NCBI RefSeq assembly: GCF_050908995.1
Contig: NC_135127.1
Location: 10,682,001-10,746,000, forward strand
Direction: 5' to 3'
DNA: 64,000 nucleotides
Source: Andrena cerasifolii
Taxonomy: Eukaryota > Arthropoda > Insecta > Hymenoptera > Andrenidae
Below the pieces are notes generated by a model. That model was given only the letters and a program-made list of their open reading frames with translations, searched no databases and was not told the origin of the DNA. A program made the position numbers and the translations under genes. Shown in pieces: positions 1 to 11,300 of this stretch. Position 1 is the first letter of the stretch. Each line of letters opens with the position of its first letter.

Positions 1-128
1 GGGGGAGGGTGGCTCGAATTTGACGGTGGAGCAGCTTCGGTTTATGTAATTTACTTACCAGGTGTATTGGTAGGAGACAATAGTAAGATGGTAATTGATT
101 AATTTTAAAGTTGAAGCTGTTCATCTGA
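1..128. other. Left edge, no feature seen
   Basis: Short AT-leaning flank before the first foldback element. I see no gene or repeat in it. Confidence 0.5.
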
Positions 129-557
129 CAAGGGAACATCCCGAACCCGAAATTTCAAAAAAATCTGAAACTTTGTGAATATGTAGAGAATTTCCTCCTG
201 ATTACAACGCAATTTTTGTTTGCTGCCCAAATTCACTCTAAGAGGGTGTAATTTGCCGCTGAAAATCCGGTTATTTACCGATTTTGTTATAACTCGTGCA
301 CTGTAAAATAATTTTATTACCAAATGGTAGATCTAATTAAAAGAAGTAACTTTTGTCTTGAAACTTTTTTCTATCTCTTACAGTTCGCGAGTTATAACAC
401 AAAATCGGAAAATAGCCGAATTTTCAAGGGATAATTTCACCTCCCTCGAGTGAATATGGGCAGCAAACAAAAATTGCGTTGTGATCAGGAGGAAATCCCC
501 TACATATTCACAAAGTTTCAGAATTTTTTGAATTTTCGGGTTCGGGATCATCCCTTG
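129..557. mobile_element. Foldback inverted-repeat element (about 430 bp)
   Basis: The left arm (about 129-306) is the reverse complement of the right arm (about 379-557), with scattered mismatches and small indels. The outer ends are CAAGGGAACATCCCGAACCC on the left and the complement of CAAGGGATGATCCCGAACCC on the right. Only about 70 bp separates the arms, so either strand could fold into a long hairpin. No transposase is encoded; open frames inside are by-products of the arms. I cannot see a clear target-site duplication, so the superfamily is unknown. The structure is directly visible; calling it a non-autonomous transposon (MITE or foldback type) is inference. Confidence 0.8.
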
Positions 558-1617
558 TGTCCATCTTTCCCACTGGTAATCAGTAAATAGTAATTGAAGA
601 ACACTAATTGCCACATTCGTGGCACCACATCCCCGAGGGTGGTGGAGGTCTTGTGCCCAGATCAGTGTACCGGATTCTATTCCACGGAAAGGGTACGGGG
701 AAACGAGAACGATCCACGAAACGCCCGAGGGGTGGAGCTATCGAAGATAATCTGGATCGAATTTCCCGCAGAGAGACTCTTTCATAGAAGCTACAGCCGG
801 GGTAATAGATATTCGACGTTTCGACCGGGATAAACGAGTGTTGGGGCGCTCGGCGGGGGTGGAAGGGGAACGGTGTAACAAGTGGAGGCCACCTTTATCC
901 AGTCCGTCTTATCGAATGGTCGATTTAGTTACGGTTATGCTAAAAGTAGGGGGATGTATCTGCATAAACAGCGAGGAGCAGCGTTATCCCTTCGTCTGAA
1001 CAATAAATAAACCGGGGCCCCCGGCACGCAGGCCTTTCAACCCCCGCCGGTGTCAACGCGCGCGGCGATCTCCGTCTGGTGAGAGTTCTCGGCCACGTTT
1101 TCTCGTTAGCGCGCGTGGCCCGTATCTATCGTGTCCCTTTCGCGGTAGAAAGCTGCACAACGACGGCTACATAAACGTTATGGTCTTGAGGGGCTGGCAA
1201 CCCCTCTTGGCCTACGCAGAATTCCGGAATCGTGCCGTCTTTCACGCGATAAGGCCTAGCCGGTGCGATAAGATTCTTTTTACGGCCATGCTTTTGTCGG
1301 CCCGGGCCGTATATATCCGCGGCCACGGGACAAATCAGCCACGATCGACTCGGCGGGGTGAGCAGGGGGTGGCCGGCGGCGGGTTAATTGCGTCACGGGT
1401 GTTCCTTCTTGCTGACGCTCGATAATGGACCGAATGATGGAGATAAGAAGGGTGGTAGATATATTCGATGCGTTCTGCAGGTGAACACTGTTCTTTATCC
1501 AGCTCTTTCTTCTGCAAAGGGGTAACATTTTGGTTCCTGAAGTAAGATTTTTGGGGATTTTAGTGGACCATTTAGTAGTCTGATTATTGTAATCGTTCCT
1601 TAGTTCCTAGAAACATA
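558..1617. other. No gene seen; GC-rich block
   Basis: Unique-looking sequence with a CpG-rich section around 1010-1400. Open frames here overlap one another on both strands and show no recognisable domain. A donor-like GTGAGA near 1079 has no supporting exon. Confidence 0.4.
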
Positions 1618-2325
1618 GAGGGGTATTTTGGTCTAGCCAGCGAGTTTCATGACCATTTTTCAGAATTTTTTATGGGCAATCAAAGTAAGTATAGTACACA
1701 AAATTTTTCCTGAAATCGCATTCGTCCTTTTAACTATATCTACAAATTTTTTTAAATGAAAATATTAATATGGCATGCCTGTATGAAGACATGAAGATTG
1801 TGCGTTTTGCCATGATGCTGTCATGATATCTCTATAAGAGTGCATACGATGTCAATGCCCTTTTGCAAAGATATCCCTAAACGATGTCATTCTTGTCTAA
1901 ATCGAAATTATAAAAATATCTACAAAATTGTCTTCCTAATTAACAAATTAGGATCACAATTGAAGGGGGAAAAACAGACTTTTATCTTCAACATGGCACC
2001 ATTTTGTGAAAAATTAATTTCAATGAATAATCTCGATCCAGATGTTAGCCATATTCTTACTGAATACAATTTTTCATTAATCATTTATTTTAGACGCCTA
2101 GGAAGGACAAAATCATAGCAGCATCATGGCAAAACGCTCAATCTTCATGTCTTCATACAGACATGCCATACTAATTTTTTTATGACACAAAAATTTGTAA
2201 ATATATTTAAAAGGACGATTAAGATATTAGGAAAAACTGTATTTACTACACTTGCTTTGATTGCTCATAAAAAATTCTGAAAAATGGTCATGAAACTCGC
2301 GCGCTAGACCAGAATACCCCCTTAA
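1618..2325. mobile_element. Long terminal-inverted-repeat element, TTAAGGGG-type end
   Basis: Left arm (about 1618-1825) and right arm (about 2114-2325) are near reverse complements over about 205 bp, beginning GGGGTATT(T/C)TGGTCTAGC. At the right end the sequence runs into TTAA (2322-2325). At the left end the expected TTAA reads ATAG, so that side has probably mutated. The 290-bp centre holds a 92-codon plus-strand open frame (1840-2118) rich in Asn, Ile, Lys and Phe, which I cannot match to any transposase; AT-rich DNA gives such frames by chance. Best read as a non-autonomous DNA transposon. The terminus matches the other TTAAGGGG elements of this window, but the interior does not. Confidence 0.82.
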
Positions 2326-5300
2326 GGGATTTTTTTTTTTAATTCTCAAGTTATACCTACTCATTTCAACGATCTCCATAATTCCCTCCCTCCACACCCT
2401 CCCACAGTTGCCCTTAAAAATATCCACCTCCAGACGGAAATAGAACACATTTCTGCCCATTTCCCGAGGAACATTCCCATGCAATTGATCCAAACGATTG
2501 CGACAAAGGGTCCTCAGGATCATGAAAATTTAAACGCGATAACGAGGACTGCAGCGCGGCAGGGTGGCCGTGGACTACCCAGAGGGGGGCATCGGGGCGA
2601 TTCAATTTCTCCCCTCGTTCCTCCTTCGAGAAGCTGAGAATCGATTTTTACGGAACAACCGTGACGGCGAGGCGACAACCGACAGAGTTCGTTCGAAGGA
2701 AAGGTCACCGTGAGTGTGAGGAGACTGGACGACCGTTTTCGATTCTCGCGCGTTCGATTCCATCAAATATAAATTTAGAAGTGGCGGGCCCCGTCGAGGA
2801 GGGATCCAAGATATTGCGGTCGACTCACGTGCCCCTAGAGGGGGTGACGTAAAGAGACGCTCGGCGGATCACCAGTTACCAACGAAAATGGGGGATGGCG
2901 GAATGGCTATTCAACGGTTACAACGTTTTTGGTTCACCCATGGGAGATGACCACGGAGGCTCCGCCACGCACCATCGAGCGAACGGTTACGTCGACGTGT
3001 CCAGTCACGCGGGAATTATGGGACGACGGTCGTTTGTACGACGGAAACGGAAGTCGGGAGGGTTGGGGTGAGTGTATCGTATCGTGGCGTTCCGACTTGA
3101 TCGTTTGCGAATAATTTATCGCTCTCTTTTGTGGAACGGCGAGATCGCCCTCTGGCCTGCGTGAAAACAGCTTTCTTTATGGCGGATAATATTTGGCCCA
3201 CCGCGCTGGTGGACGTTTCCTCCGAGGGGGATGGAAGTTTGACCATGAATTTGATCCGTGCTTGAGATAGATCAGTTACCAAAGGTGGTGTAACGAGATG
3301 GACACTGGTTCGGCAAGCTAATTTTCTTAATAATAGCGAGGAATACAGAAAAAAGTGCTTTTCAGATACACGATCTATTTGTACTTTTTTTATTATTACA
3401 ACGAGTGCTCGAGATACAAGTCTGTAGAGTAGAATTACGAGGGAGATTCAGAAGCTCAGGACGACCTGCTCGCGAAATGAAATGTCTTCGAACAATACGA
3501 GCGCTTTAAGTAATCCCAACGTTATCGCATATAAAATTATTTATCTAAGAAGGAAAGAAACGCGAGCTAAGCAATTCATATTCCTCCGTGCCACTTTAAT
3601 CTTCATCCCCATTACTTATTGCTCCATTTTCCTCGGAGAACACAGTTCCAAGTGGAAATTCCTCGGCGGTGCTCCCTAAACGACGCCTTACTGAATTAAA
3701 TACGCGTTTCTCAGCGCTTCTTTCCCCCCCGTGCTTGATTAATCACCCGTGGAACCGATCCTCTAATTGTTTCGAGCGGCGCGTACGCTTCAGCTGTCCT
3801 CTCGTAGTCAGTAAATCATCGAGATCCTAAGTGCCTCGCTTGCTGTTTATAAAAAACAACAAAAAAAAAGCATAGGAAGTCTCTCTGCTATTATTAACAG
3901 CGTACTTTACAGTATTTTCTAATTCCACTTCCAAGTAGCGTTACGAGCCTCTGAATTCTCAGATAGAACATACTCGTCCCATAAAACGGAGTGTCCAAAG
4001 CGCAGCTTGGAACGGGGCGTGAAGCTCCAGATTCTAAAGTCCCCAAGACACGTTCGCGCGTCGATAAAACGGCAGCGGAGTGATTGAAAATTTTACAACC
4101 CCTGCCTCGAGCGGCTTGATAATCCAGTGGCTCAATTCGAGATTAAAACCCGTAACCGTGAATCCGTACAAGCAGGAAATGGGCCAATAAACCATCGAAG
4201 GCGCACGCTACTCTCGGCGAGTCTTACAATTTCATCATCGTCTTGGCTCGATCGGGATCCACGGATTCACACCGTTTCCGTATCGACCGCGCATCGTTTC
4301 ACGGGCACGGAGGGGGCCCGATCGTAAACTGCCAGCCCCCCCCCCCCCCCGAACGGGGGTGCTTTATTAATGCAAACTCTTGTTATTCCCCCGTGTAAAG
4401 TCGTAAAGTGCACGGCTTCTGCAGCTACGCGGCGCCGTTGTAACGATCAATACAACCTCCGCGGCTTTACAATCGCGAGAGAACCGCGGACCCTCCACCC
4501 TCCTCGCTCTTGTGTAACACAGTGTCATATTTCCTTAATCCCTTTATTTATTACAGGCATCGGGATCGAAACTACCGCTCAGATCGAACGCTGAACCGCC
4601 ACTTCCACCCCCGCGAATCCAGCCGGCGTTCCTCGGAATTTCTCTCCCCCTTTTGTGATCGTATATTACAGTGGAGACTAATTCCAGCCCAGCTTGAATT
4701 ACGGTAGCTCTGAAAAATGTGCTCCTTAGCTTCGAATGTCCATGGCCCTTAGTTTTATAAATCTATTCACACGAAGAAGCTAAATGGTGACCACAGAAAC
4801 TGCAGAAAGGGAGTCGAAGCTGTATGAAAGGTGCAGTTCGATTTTGTAAATAGAATGGGGAAAGAAACTCAGAGTTGGTTTAGGGTTCGAGTCACGCTCT
4901 CCTAATGTCGAATCAAAGTCACCATTTATCACTAATTTAATTAACCGTCTCCTTTGACACATAAAAAGCTGCTCGTTCGCTGTTCCCATGTTCCTCCCCT
5001 AAGCTCCACGAAACAACCAGCGAACGGAGGAATGAATCACGGTACGGGGTGTCGATCGTAGCTGCGAGGGGGCGTTAAGCCAATGGGTTAAACAGATTTA
5101 AAAAGCTTGAATAGGGACCGTGCTGGATCCCCGCGGGAAGTTCCGCGGACGGCCGATAAGGACAGCATAATAGACGTCGAAACGAACCTTTTTCCAGGGG
5201 GTCGTTCTCGTTCGAGAAACTCTCAGACCCTAGATCCAGCGGAACCCCCGTAGCGATCTCGACGACGTTCCGTCCTTCGACCTTCCATCCGCCTCTTCCG

Positions 5301-5728
5301 CTCGCTGCCCTCGTCGGATGCTGCGCCGAACGGTTATCGATCATCCGCGACAGTTTACTCGAGGAGATGGCCACGAATTCGGCCTCGTAAATTTTCTCTT
5401 ACTCTGACGGTCGAGGGTTTTTTTTTCCCTTATCGCGACTCGATACGACGATTTCGGCACGGCGCTCTAATTTTACTGTCGACGAGGGTGGTTCAGCGAG
5501 AGGTAGGGGTTGGTAGCGGCTCGATATTGAATTTTAAGAGATGGAAGAATTAAATACAGTGTGGGATGTTGGAGTGTTGGTTGAATTAATAAATGAAGCT
5601 TTGGGTAATATGATACTTTGTGGGATCTAGAGGCTTGATGAGTTTGGTATAGTTTTTGGTAATTAGTCAGGTAAGTTCTTTGATATATTATATTCATTTT
5701 ATATATTTATATATTTATGATATAATTA
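2326..5728. other. No gene seen
   Basis: Mixed-composition DNA. It contains a 15-base C run at 4336-4350 and a G/T-rich, C-poor stretch at about 5490-5690. The open frames are short, overlap on opposite strands and contain no recognisable domain. I see no splice-consistent exon chain. Confidence 0.4.
4336..4350. repeat. Poly-C homopolymer (15 C)
   Basis: Uninterrupted run of 15 cytosines on the plus strand, followed by GAACGGGGG. The G-rich complement could form intermolecular quadruplexes. Length is uncertain because such tracts are prone to sequencing error. Confidence 0.85.
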
Positions 5729-6452
5729 TTAAGGTTGTCATTCCACTGTGAAGTCGTGAAAAACTGTCATTTTTTGGGACTTATTTTTTAGTAAACGGAA
5801 TGTTTAACGTAAATAATATTTTGTCTACTTATTAATACATTTATTGACAGTACAAAAACAAATCTGTTTTAAATTTTGAACAATTTTTTTTAAATATATG
5901 CCGCACTGATGTGAGCGCCATGAAAAAACGATGTAGTGCTGGTGCAGGTGATTTCGGGAGAACGACGCATGTTAAAGCAAAAATTCGAAGTTTGTTGTAA
6001 TCATTATGAGTGTGGTTATCGTTGGAGGCAGAATTATTTTAACTGATAAAAAAATAACAAGATGGTGGAGGTTTGAAGTTTAAGTGTCGAAATAAGGTGG
6101 ATTTCTCAATCATTTTGCCTTGTACAAAATATGAAATTGTTAATCAAAAAAGGTTTCCAAGGTACCTGTGATACCCACTGATGTGTTGAATAACATGTGA
6201 AAATTTCAGTTTGATTGGTCAAATATTTTTTTTGCGATCACCTGTACCAGTTGAAAAAATCTTGTTTTGAGATGATCGAGTTTAAAGTTTTAAAACAAAT
6301 TACAAAAAATCTTTAAAAATTTTGTTGCATAATATAAGAGCAGCTTAATAACTACCAAAACGATTTATTGCATTATATATTGCACCTATAGAGAAAAAAA
6401 TCTTTAAAAATAGCTCAACTTTTCTGCCGATCACAGTAGAATGACCCCTTAA
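5729..6452. mobile_element. TTAA-flanked non-autonomous DNA transposon (724 bp)
   Basis: The element is bounded by TTAA at 5729-5732 and 6449-6452. Inside these, the left end (GGTTGTCATTCCACTGTGA) matches the complement of the right end (GGGGTCATTCTACTGTGA) apart from one indel and one or two substitutions, a terminal inverted repeat of about 18 bp. The body is AT-rich with many A/T runs and no long open frame, so it cannot encode its own transposase. TTAA duplication is established for the piggyBac superfamily, but a TAA or TA duplication (Harbinger or Tc1/mariner type) would look the same here. Confidence 0.78.
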
Positions 6453-8139
6453 TTACGTGGGGTTAGATTCTTATTCAAGATTGCCAGTGGATTGGATTAT
6501 ACAGCAAGAAATCATTTACCTAAAATTCCAAAGGTCCTGGCAAGCAGTGATGCCTGACACTCCGCTGAGGGATCCTCCCTACGGTCGATCTTCCACTTTT
6601 TAAGGAACATTTCTACGTGGCAGAAGCGCCGGGGGGGGGGGGAAGGTCGCGTTACGCGAAGTGTATAAAATTCCGCGGGAAATTGCCCGAGCGAGAACGT
6701 TAAAACGTCGGGGGCACGGTTCTATCTCGCTTTTTTCATTTCCTTCCGATCGTAAAGCCGAGGAAAAACGAAGTATCCAGCCGTATAGGAGGATTCCGCG
6801 AGGAAGGGTGCGCAGTCGGGGCTGGAACCGTTCGCGGCGATAAAATGTGTAACATTAATGAGGCAGTAAAAGTAAATCCAGCGCTATCGTCGGCTCGGCT
6901 ACCAGCCTGCCCGCGAGCCCTATCCACCTCGCCAGGCCGTCCTCGATCCAATCGAGCAGCCATCTTTCGATCGTCGAAACGGCGGCCCTTCGCTGCTCGG
7001 GGCATTTAAAACTCACGAGCACCGTCGTTAGATTGGATAATTCAATTTCCATCGGTCTGAAAAGAGTCCCCGGCTGTATCGGGAATAAAATCAACCTTGA
7101 AAGTGCCCACGGTGGAAAGGAGGAATCGGGGACACCCGTCGAACGACTACTTTAATTTCTCAATTACCCCTGATTGGATTTGTCTCCTTTCGAGTGTCCC
7201 ACCCGTCCAACGACGCCCCCTTCTCCTTACGTATTTATCCACCGTCGATCGAGGGTAATGGATCTTCGGCGAGATCGACGGCCAGGTGGACGTTTCTGAA
7301 AGCATCGTTGCTAAAAGAAAAAAAAAATAGCCTGAGAATAATTCTCTAGGAGTTGGTTGTAAAATTCAGAGTAATCTAGGAGCTGAAATTCCTTCGCTGT
7401 TCAAGTAGACTGGAAATGGGAATTTTACGAGCGCTAAGGGGGCGTAGGAACAGAAGTTTGGTGGCAATTTCTGGGGAATCTGAATTGGAAATTTCTTGGA
7501 GATTAAAGTTACCATTATATAATAACGAAATGAAACAGGTGTAAGCCAGGATAATTGGTAGCGAAGAATTGAAGCTTCGACCATTCGGCAGGTAAGGAGG
7601 AATTCCAAAGTGGCTGGTCAGAATGATAATTTCAACGAGGTGCCAGGAAGAGGGTCCTGTGCGGAGGACGATTAAACCGCCGAGGAAAAAGGGAATAAAG
7701 GTTGTAGGATGCAACGTACAGACATCATCTTCCAGCAAAAAAGCTTCTCCCCAGGGGGGCGACCTCGACCAAGGTCACAGGGATTATATTAGCTTCATCT
7801 TTGTTACAATGGATCCAGGGCGTCCGACCAGCGAAATCTTAATTAAGCGGCGCGGAATTTTCGCGAGAGAAAGACTCTTGTGCCTAACGAGGAAATTTAT
7901 TCGAATAAATTACGCGGCTGTCTGGGAGGGTCGGGGAAGGGGAACGAGGAAAGTTGGGTGAAAAATAACGAAAGAGATAAAACTATAAGTACTGCGGGAA
8001 ACTTTGGGCTCCGTGTCTAGAAATTTCAATATCTGGACAATCTGAGAGATTGATTGTCCGGGAGTCTAATGGGACGACGTAATGACTAGACAGCGGGTCG
8101 ACGGCTTAGTATCGATTTATGGAAATAATTCGATACCTG
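6453..8139. other. No gene seen
   Basis: GC-rich DNA with a 12-base G run at 6631-6642 and a purine-rich section around 7320-7480. Overlapping short open frames on both strands have no recognisable domains. Confidence 0.4.
6631..6642. repeat. Poly-G homopolymer (12 G)
   Basis: Uninterrupted run of 12 guanines on the plus strand, one of four G/C homopolymers of 12 or more in the window. Confidence 0.85.
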
Positions 8140-8370
8140 TGATCCACTAACACTACCTCCAATCAATCGGGCATTCAGTAATTCCATTGTGCCCTAGTTA
8201 AGAATCCGCCGATTATTGAACTCCATCAGCCCATTGACCCACTAATTCCTAATACACCGATCCATTAATTTACCAGTCCGCTGGTCTATTAGTCCACCGT
8301 CCCAATAGTTCAGCGTTCCACTAGCCGAGTGAACCAGCAGCCTGATAGTTCCAGTAATCCGATAATCCCA
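8140..8370 (+). repeat. Degenerate short repeat, CCANTAGTCC-like words
   Basis: The plus strand repeatedly shows variants of a roughly 10-base word: CCACTAA, CCATTAA, CTATTAGTCCACC, CCAATAGTTC, CCACTAGCC, TGATAGTTCC, CGATAATCCC. Spacing is irregular, mostly 10-20 bases, and the words are diverged. It reads like a decayed minisatellite. Similar words (CCATTAGTCCACTAGTCC) recur near 16110-16145. Confidence 0.45.
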
Positions 8371-11300
8371 TAGACCGAATATTATTGTTACTGTTCGATA
8401 GTCGAGAATGACAAAGGATTCCGAAGAGCAAGGGAATGAATGATTTCCAGAAATCAGTAGGCTCACGTGCCGATGATAATTTAATTTCGATCCCACTTTG
8501 ACCCTCTCTTTCCTCGAGTGCGCCGGCAGCGATTTTAACGTAATTCCCGTTTGCTGAATAATTCATAGACTCGGGAAACTAGTAGACGTGGCGATTTTCA
8601 TGCAAATTATTTAACGACCCCTGGAATCCTTTTATTTCTAACGAGAGTTCGTCGAAAACTCACTTGGACTTGGTCTCTTTTCGTCTGTGACTCTGTTCCA
8701 TCCTCTACGCGCGAGTAATTAAATGCAAATAATGGCGATGAACTGCAGCGTAACATCGGTGCAGCTATTTCTGTCGGTGTATTAAGGGATTACTTGCGTA
8801 TTCAATCGCCAAATGTTTCGACTGTCCCAAATGTTCTTCATCGCAGCAGAAGATTGACACTTCAAACATTAACCCGTTCAGTGACGACGCGAGTGGCAAT
8901 TGCCATCTATTATTAATTTTTTATCTGTGGTAGACTAATGTACACGAGATTCTCGGTGTAATTAACTAATGGAAGCTCGGGGAGGAGGAAATTCTCATCG
9001 CTAAATCACTCCTCCCTTCGCGTTAGCGGTTGTAATTAATACATCCGATTTTTAATCCGCAAATGTCCCCGAAATAACTACTAAATCTACCAGTGTGGAA
9101 TACTTTAATCCTATTCCACGGTATGTCCCACAGCTCTCTCATAATAATCGTCACAATCTAGAATTGTTATCGCATCGCTGGGACGAGAAGTTGAGTCATT
9201 CTCTAGAGATGATTAGCTCGGCGGTTTCCATTAAATTCTCGTTCCACGCGAAAGGGTCAAGGGCGCAGGCTTGCCTAATCACAGATTCCATTGTTTCGGC
9301 TACGTGAGGTAATTAGCAGGCGCAATTAATTCCAGAGTGGTTAGGGTTGGGCGTGGCTCAATTCAAGGAACGAGCATGCGGTTGTGCTCTGTTTGCCGTT
9401 GCAGCAGTAGGTATCTGTTTCTACTACTGGAGTGCAAGGTATACTGAATAATTCGCTGTGCACAAGGAAGTAGTGATTGCCAGGTAAGTTGAGTGTAACA
9501 CAGTTTTATGGGATATGAAAGTGAAGCTTCGAAGAAACAACTTTCCCATAAAAATTCCCAAATTCCTCCTACATCATTCCTAATCTATTCCCACATGATC
9601 CCTCCGCTATTCCTACATTGTTCCCACTTCGTTTTCACAACATTTATACAATATTCCGTCGTTATATCTACGCTACATCACTTCCACTTCTTCTTCTACT
9701 TCTACACCACTCCACACTTCACACTACACACAACACACATCACGTCTCCCGAAAGAGAAACTGGGGGACGAAAACTTACTTTTCCTGCAGTTGCAAGAAT
9801 CGTGCAATGAACTTCCGAACAAACTGTTTTTGAGCTGTTGCACCTGCGAAAGAAGCAGATTATCGCGTTGCACCTGCAAAATAGAAAACGTCCGCGCACG
9901 GAACAACCCACAAATTCTGATTTTCCCACAAAATTGGGATTTCTAAGTAGACCTGTTAATTAGCATTTATTTCTGACAATTTCGATAGTACAGTCAACAT
10001 ACAAATAATGTACAAAAAGCAATCGTAAAGCTAATGCACAGAAAATTAATTGAGAAATGTATAAAAGATCTCATCTGATTAACAATTATCATTGTTGCTT
10101 CCATAATAGCAGGACAATGACGAAGCGTGCCAAAGGGTTGTTGAATTACACGAAGCTCCGAGGCAGAAGCCGAGGACCCGTCTCGCTGAAGAGAAAAAAT
10201 TGAGATGTGCCCGGAAAACAGGTGCTTTGTCCTCCGTAATAATTCGTCTGCTCCTTCCTCAAACTTCGCTTTGTCTGGGCAAATATAGCTGAATTATCGT
10301 AGAGCAAACACGGTCGACAGAGCCGGCAGGTTAAACCTGTCTCGTGATCTCGCCTGGCTCGACATTCTTCGAGCAAACAGCGACAAAAAGGAGCGTAAAT
10401 CCGGCGGGCTGTTAGACCATTGTGGGCTCTCGTATAATAAAGCGAAATCCTGAAATCGATGAACTCCTGGACAGTGGAGTAAGCGTGCCATATCTCTGAC
10501 CTTTCCTGCGTCCACGAGAACCGACGTGGCTGACAGTGACGTGCAAATAACAAGAAACGTATGACTCTATGCATGAACTTCTATACCTCCTTAAATTTCA
10601 CAAATAATTCACATACATTATCACATCGATTATTTCGAATTTTCTTTCGCGAACCTCTTCCTCGATTGCCTCCTTGCCAACAGCATGCTCTGGCTCGTGC
10701 CACTCAAGCACGCACACTTTTCCCCTTTCCGCGCCACTTGAAGTCCCTTAATTAAGACAGGAAACTAAGAACGCTAATTTCAACTTATTCCCACCGAATA
10801 GTCTTTAAGTGAGTATTCACCACCGAAGTGAAAATGAACACAGTCTATTGTCCATGGGAGGGGAGAGAAAAAAACAGGGAAATTTGAAATTCGAAGCCTC
10901 GGGCACGCTTCCCCCTTACTGTCCTCCTGATCAGGAGGTTCGCGACGACGCCACCGACCTGAAATCGCGGAACAGGATGATATTCCATTATTTCACGGCC
11001 GATGCTGGACAGGCGTTTGTACACCGTGGCTCTTTTCATTTTTCTGCCTCTTCCCTCTTTTTTATGCAGACAACACACCGATTCAGACGGCTCGAATGAA
11101 AGCATCGAATCGGTTTTGCCTGGCCAAGGGAGAAGCTCCGCTTTCACGGGCTCGCTCGGAGCGGTTTTATTTTTAATCCGGCGACGATGATCGATGGCAC
11201 GACGATTAAACAGTTTTTGCACGCTCCTCGCCCACCGGCGTCGATATAACCCGCTCCGCCTTAATCTTCGCTGACTGCTTTATTTTCCCTCCTTTCTTTT

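Noticed and set aside
4870..4900. tRNA-like GGTTCGAGTC word
   Set aside because: The T-arm stem does not pair and there is no acceptor stem or D-arm around it.
10146..10574. 142-codon minus-strand frame with several cysteines
   Set aside because: Cysteine spacing fits no known zinc finger or toxin-like fold, and a second frame occupies the same DNA.
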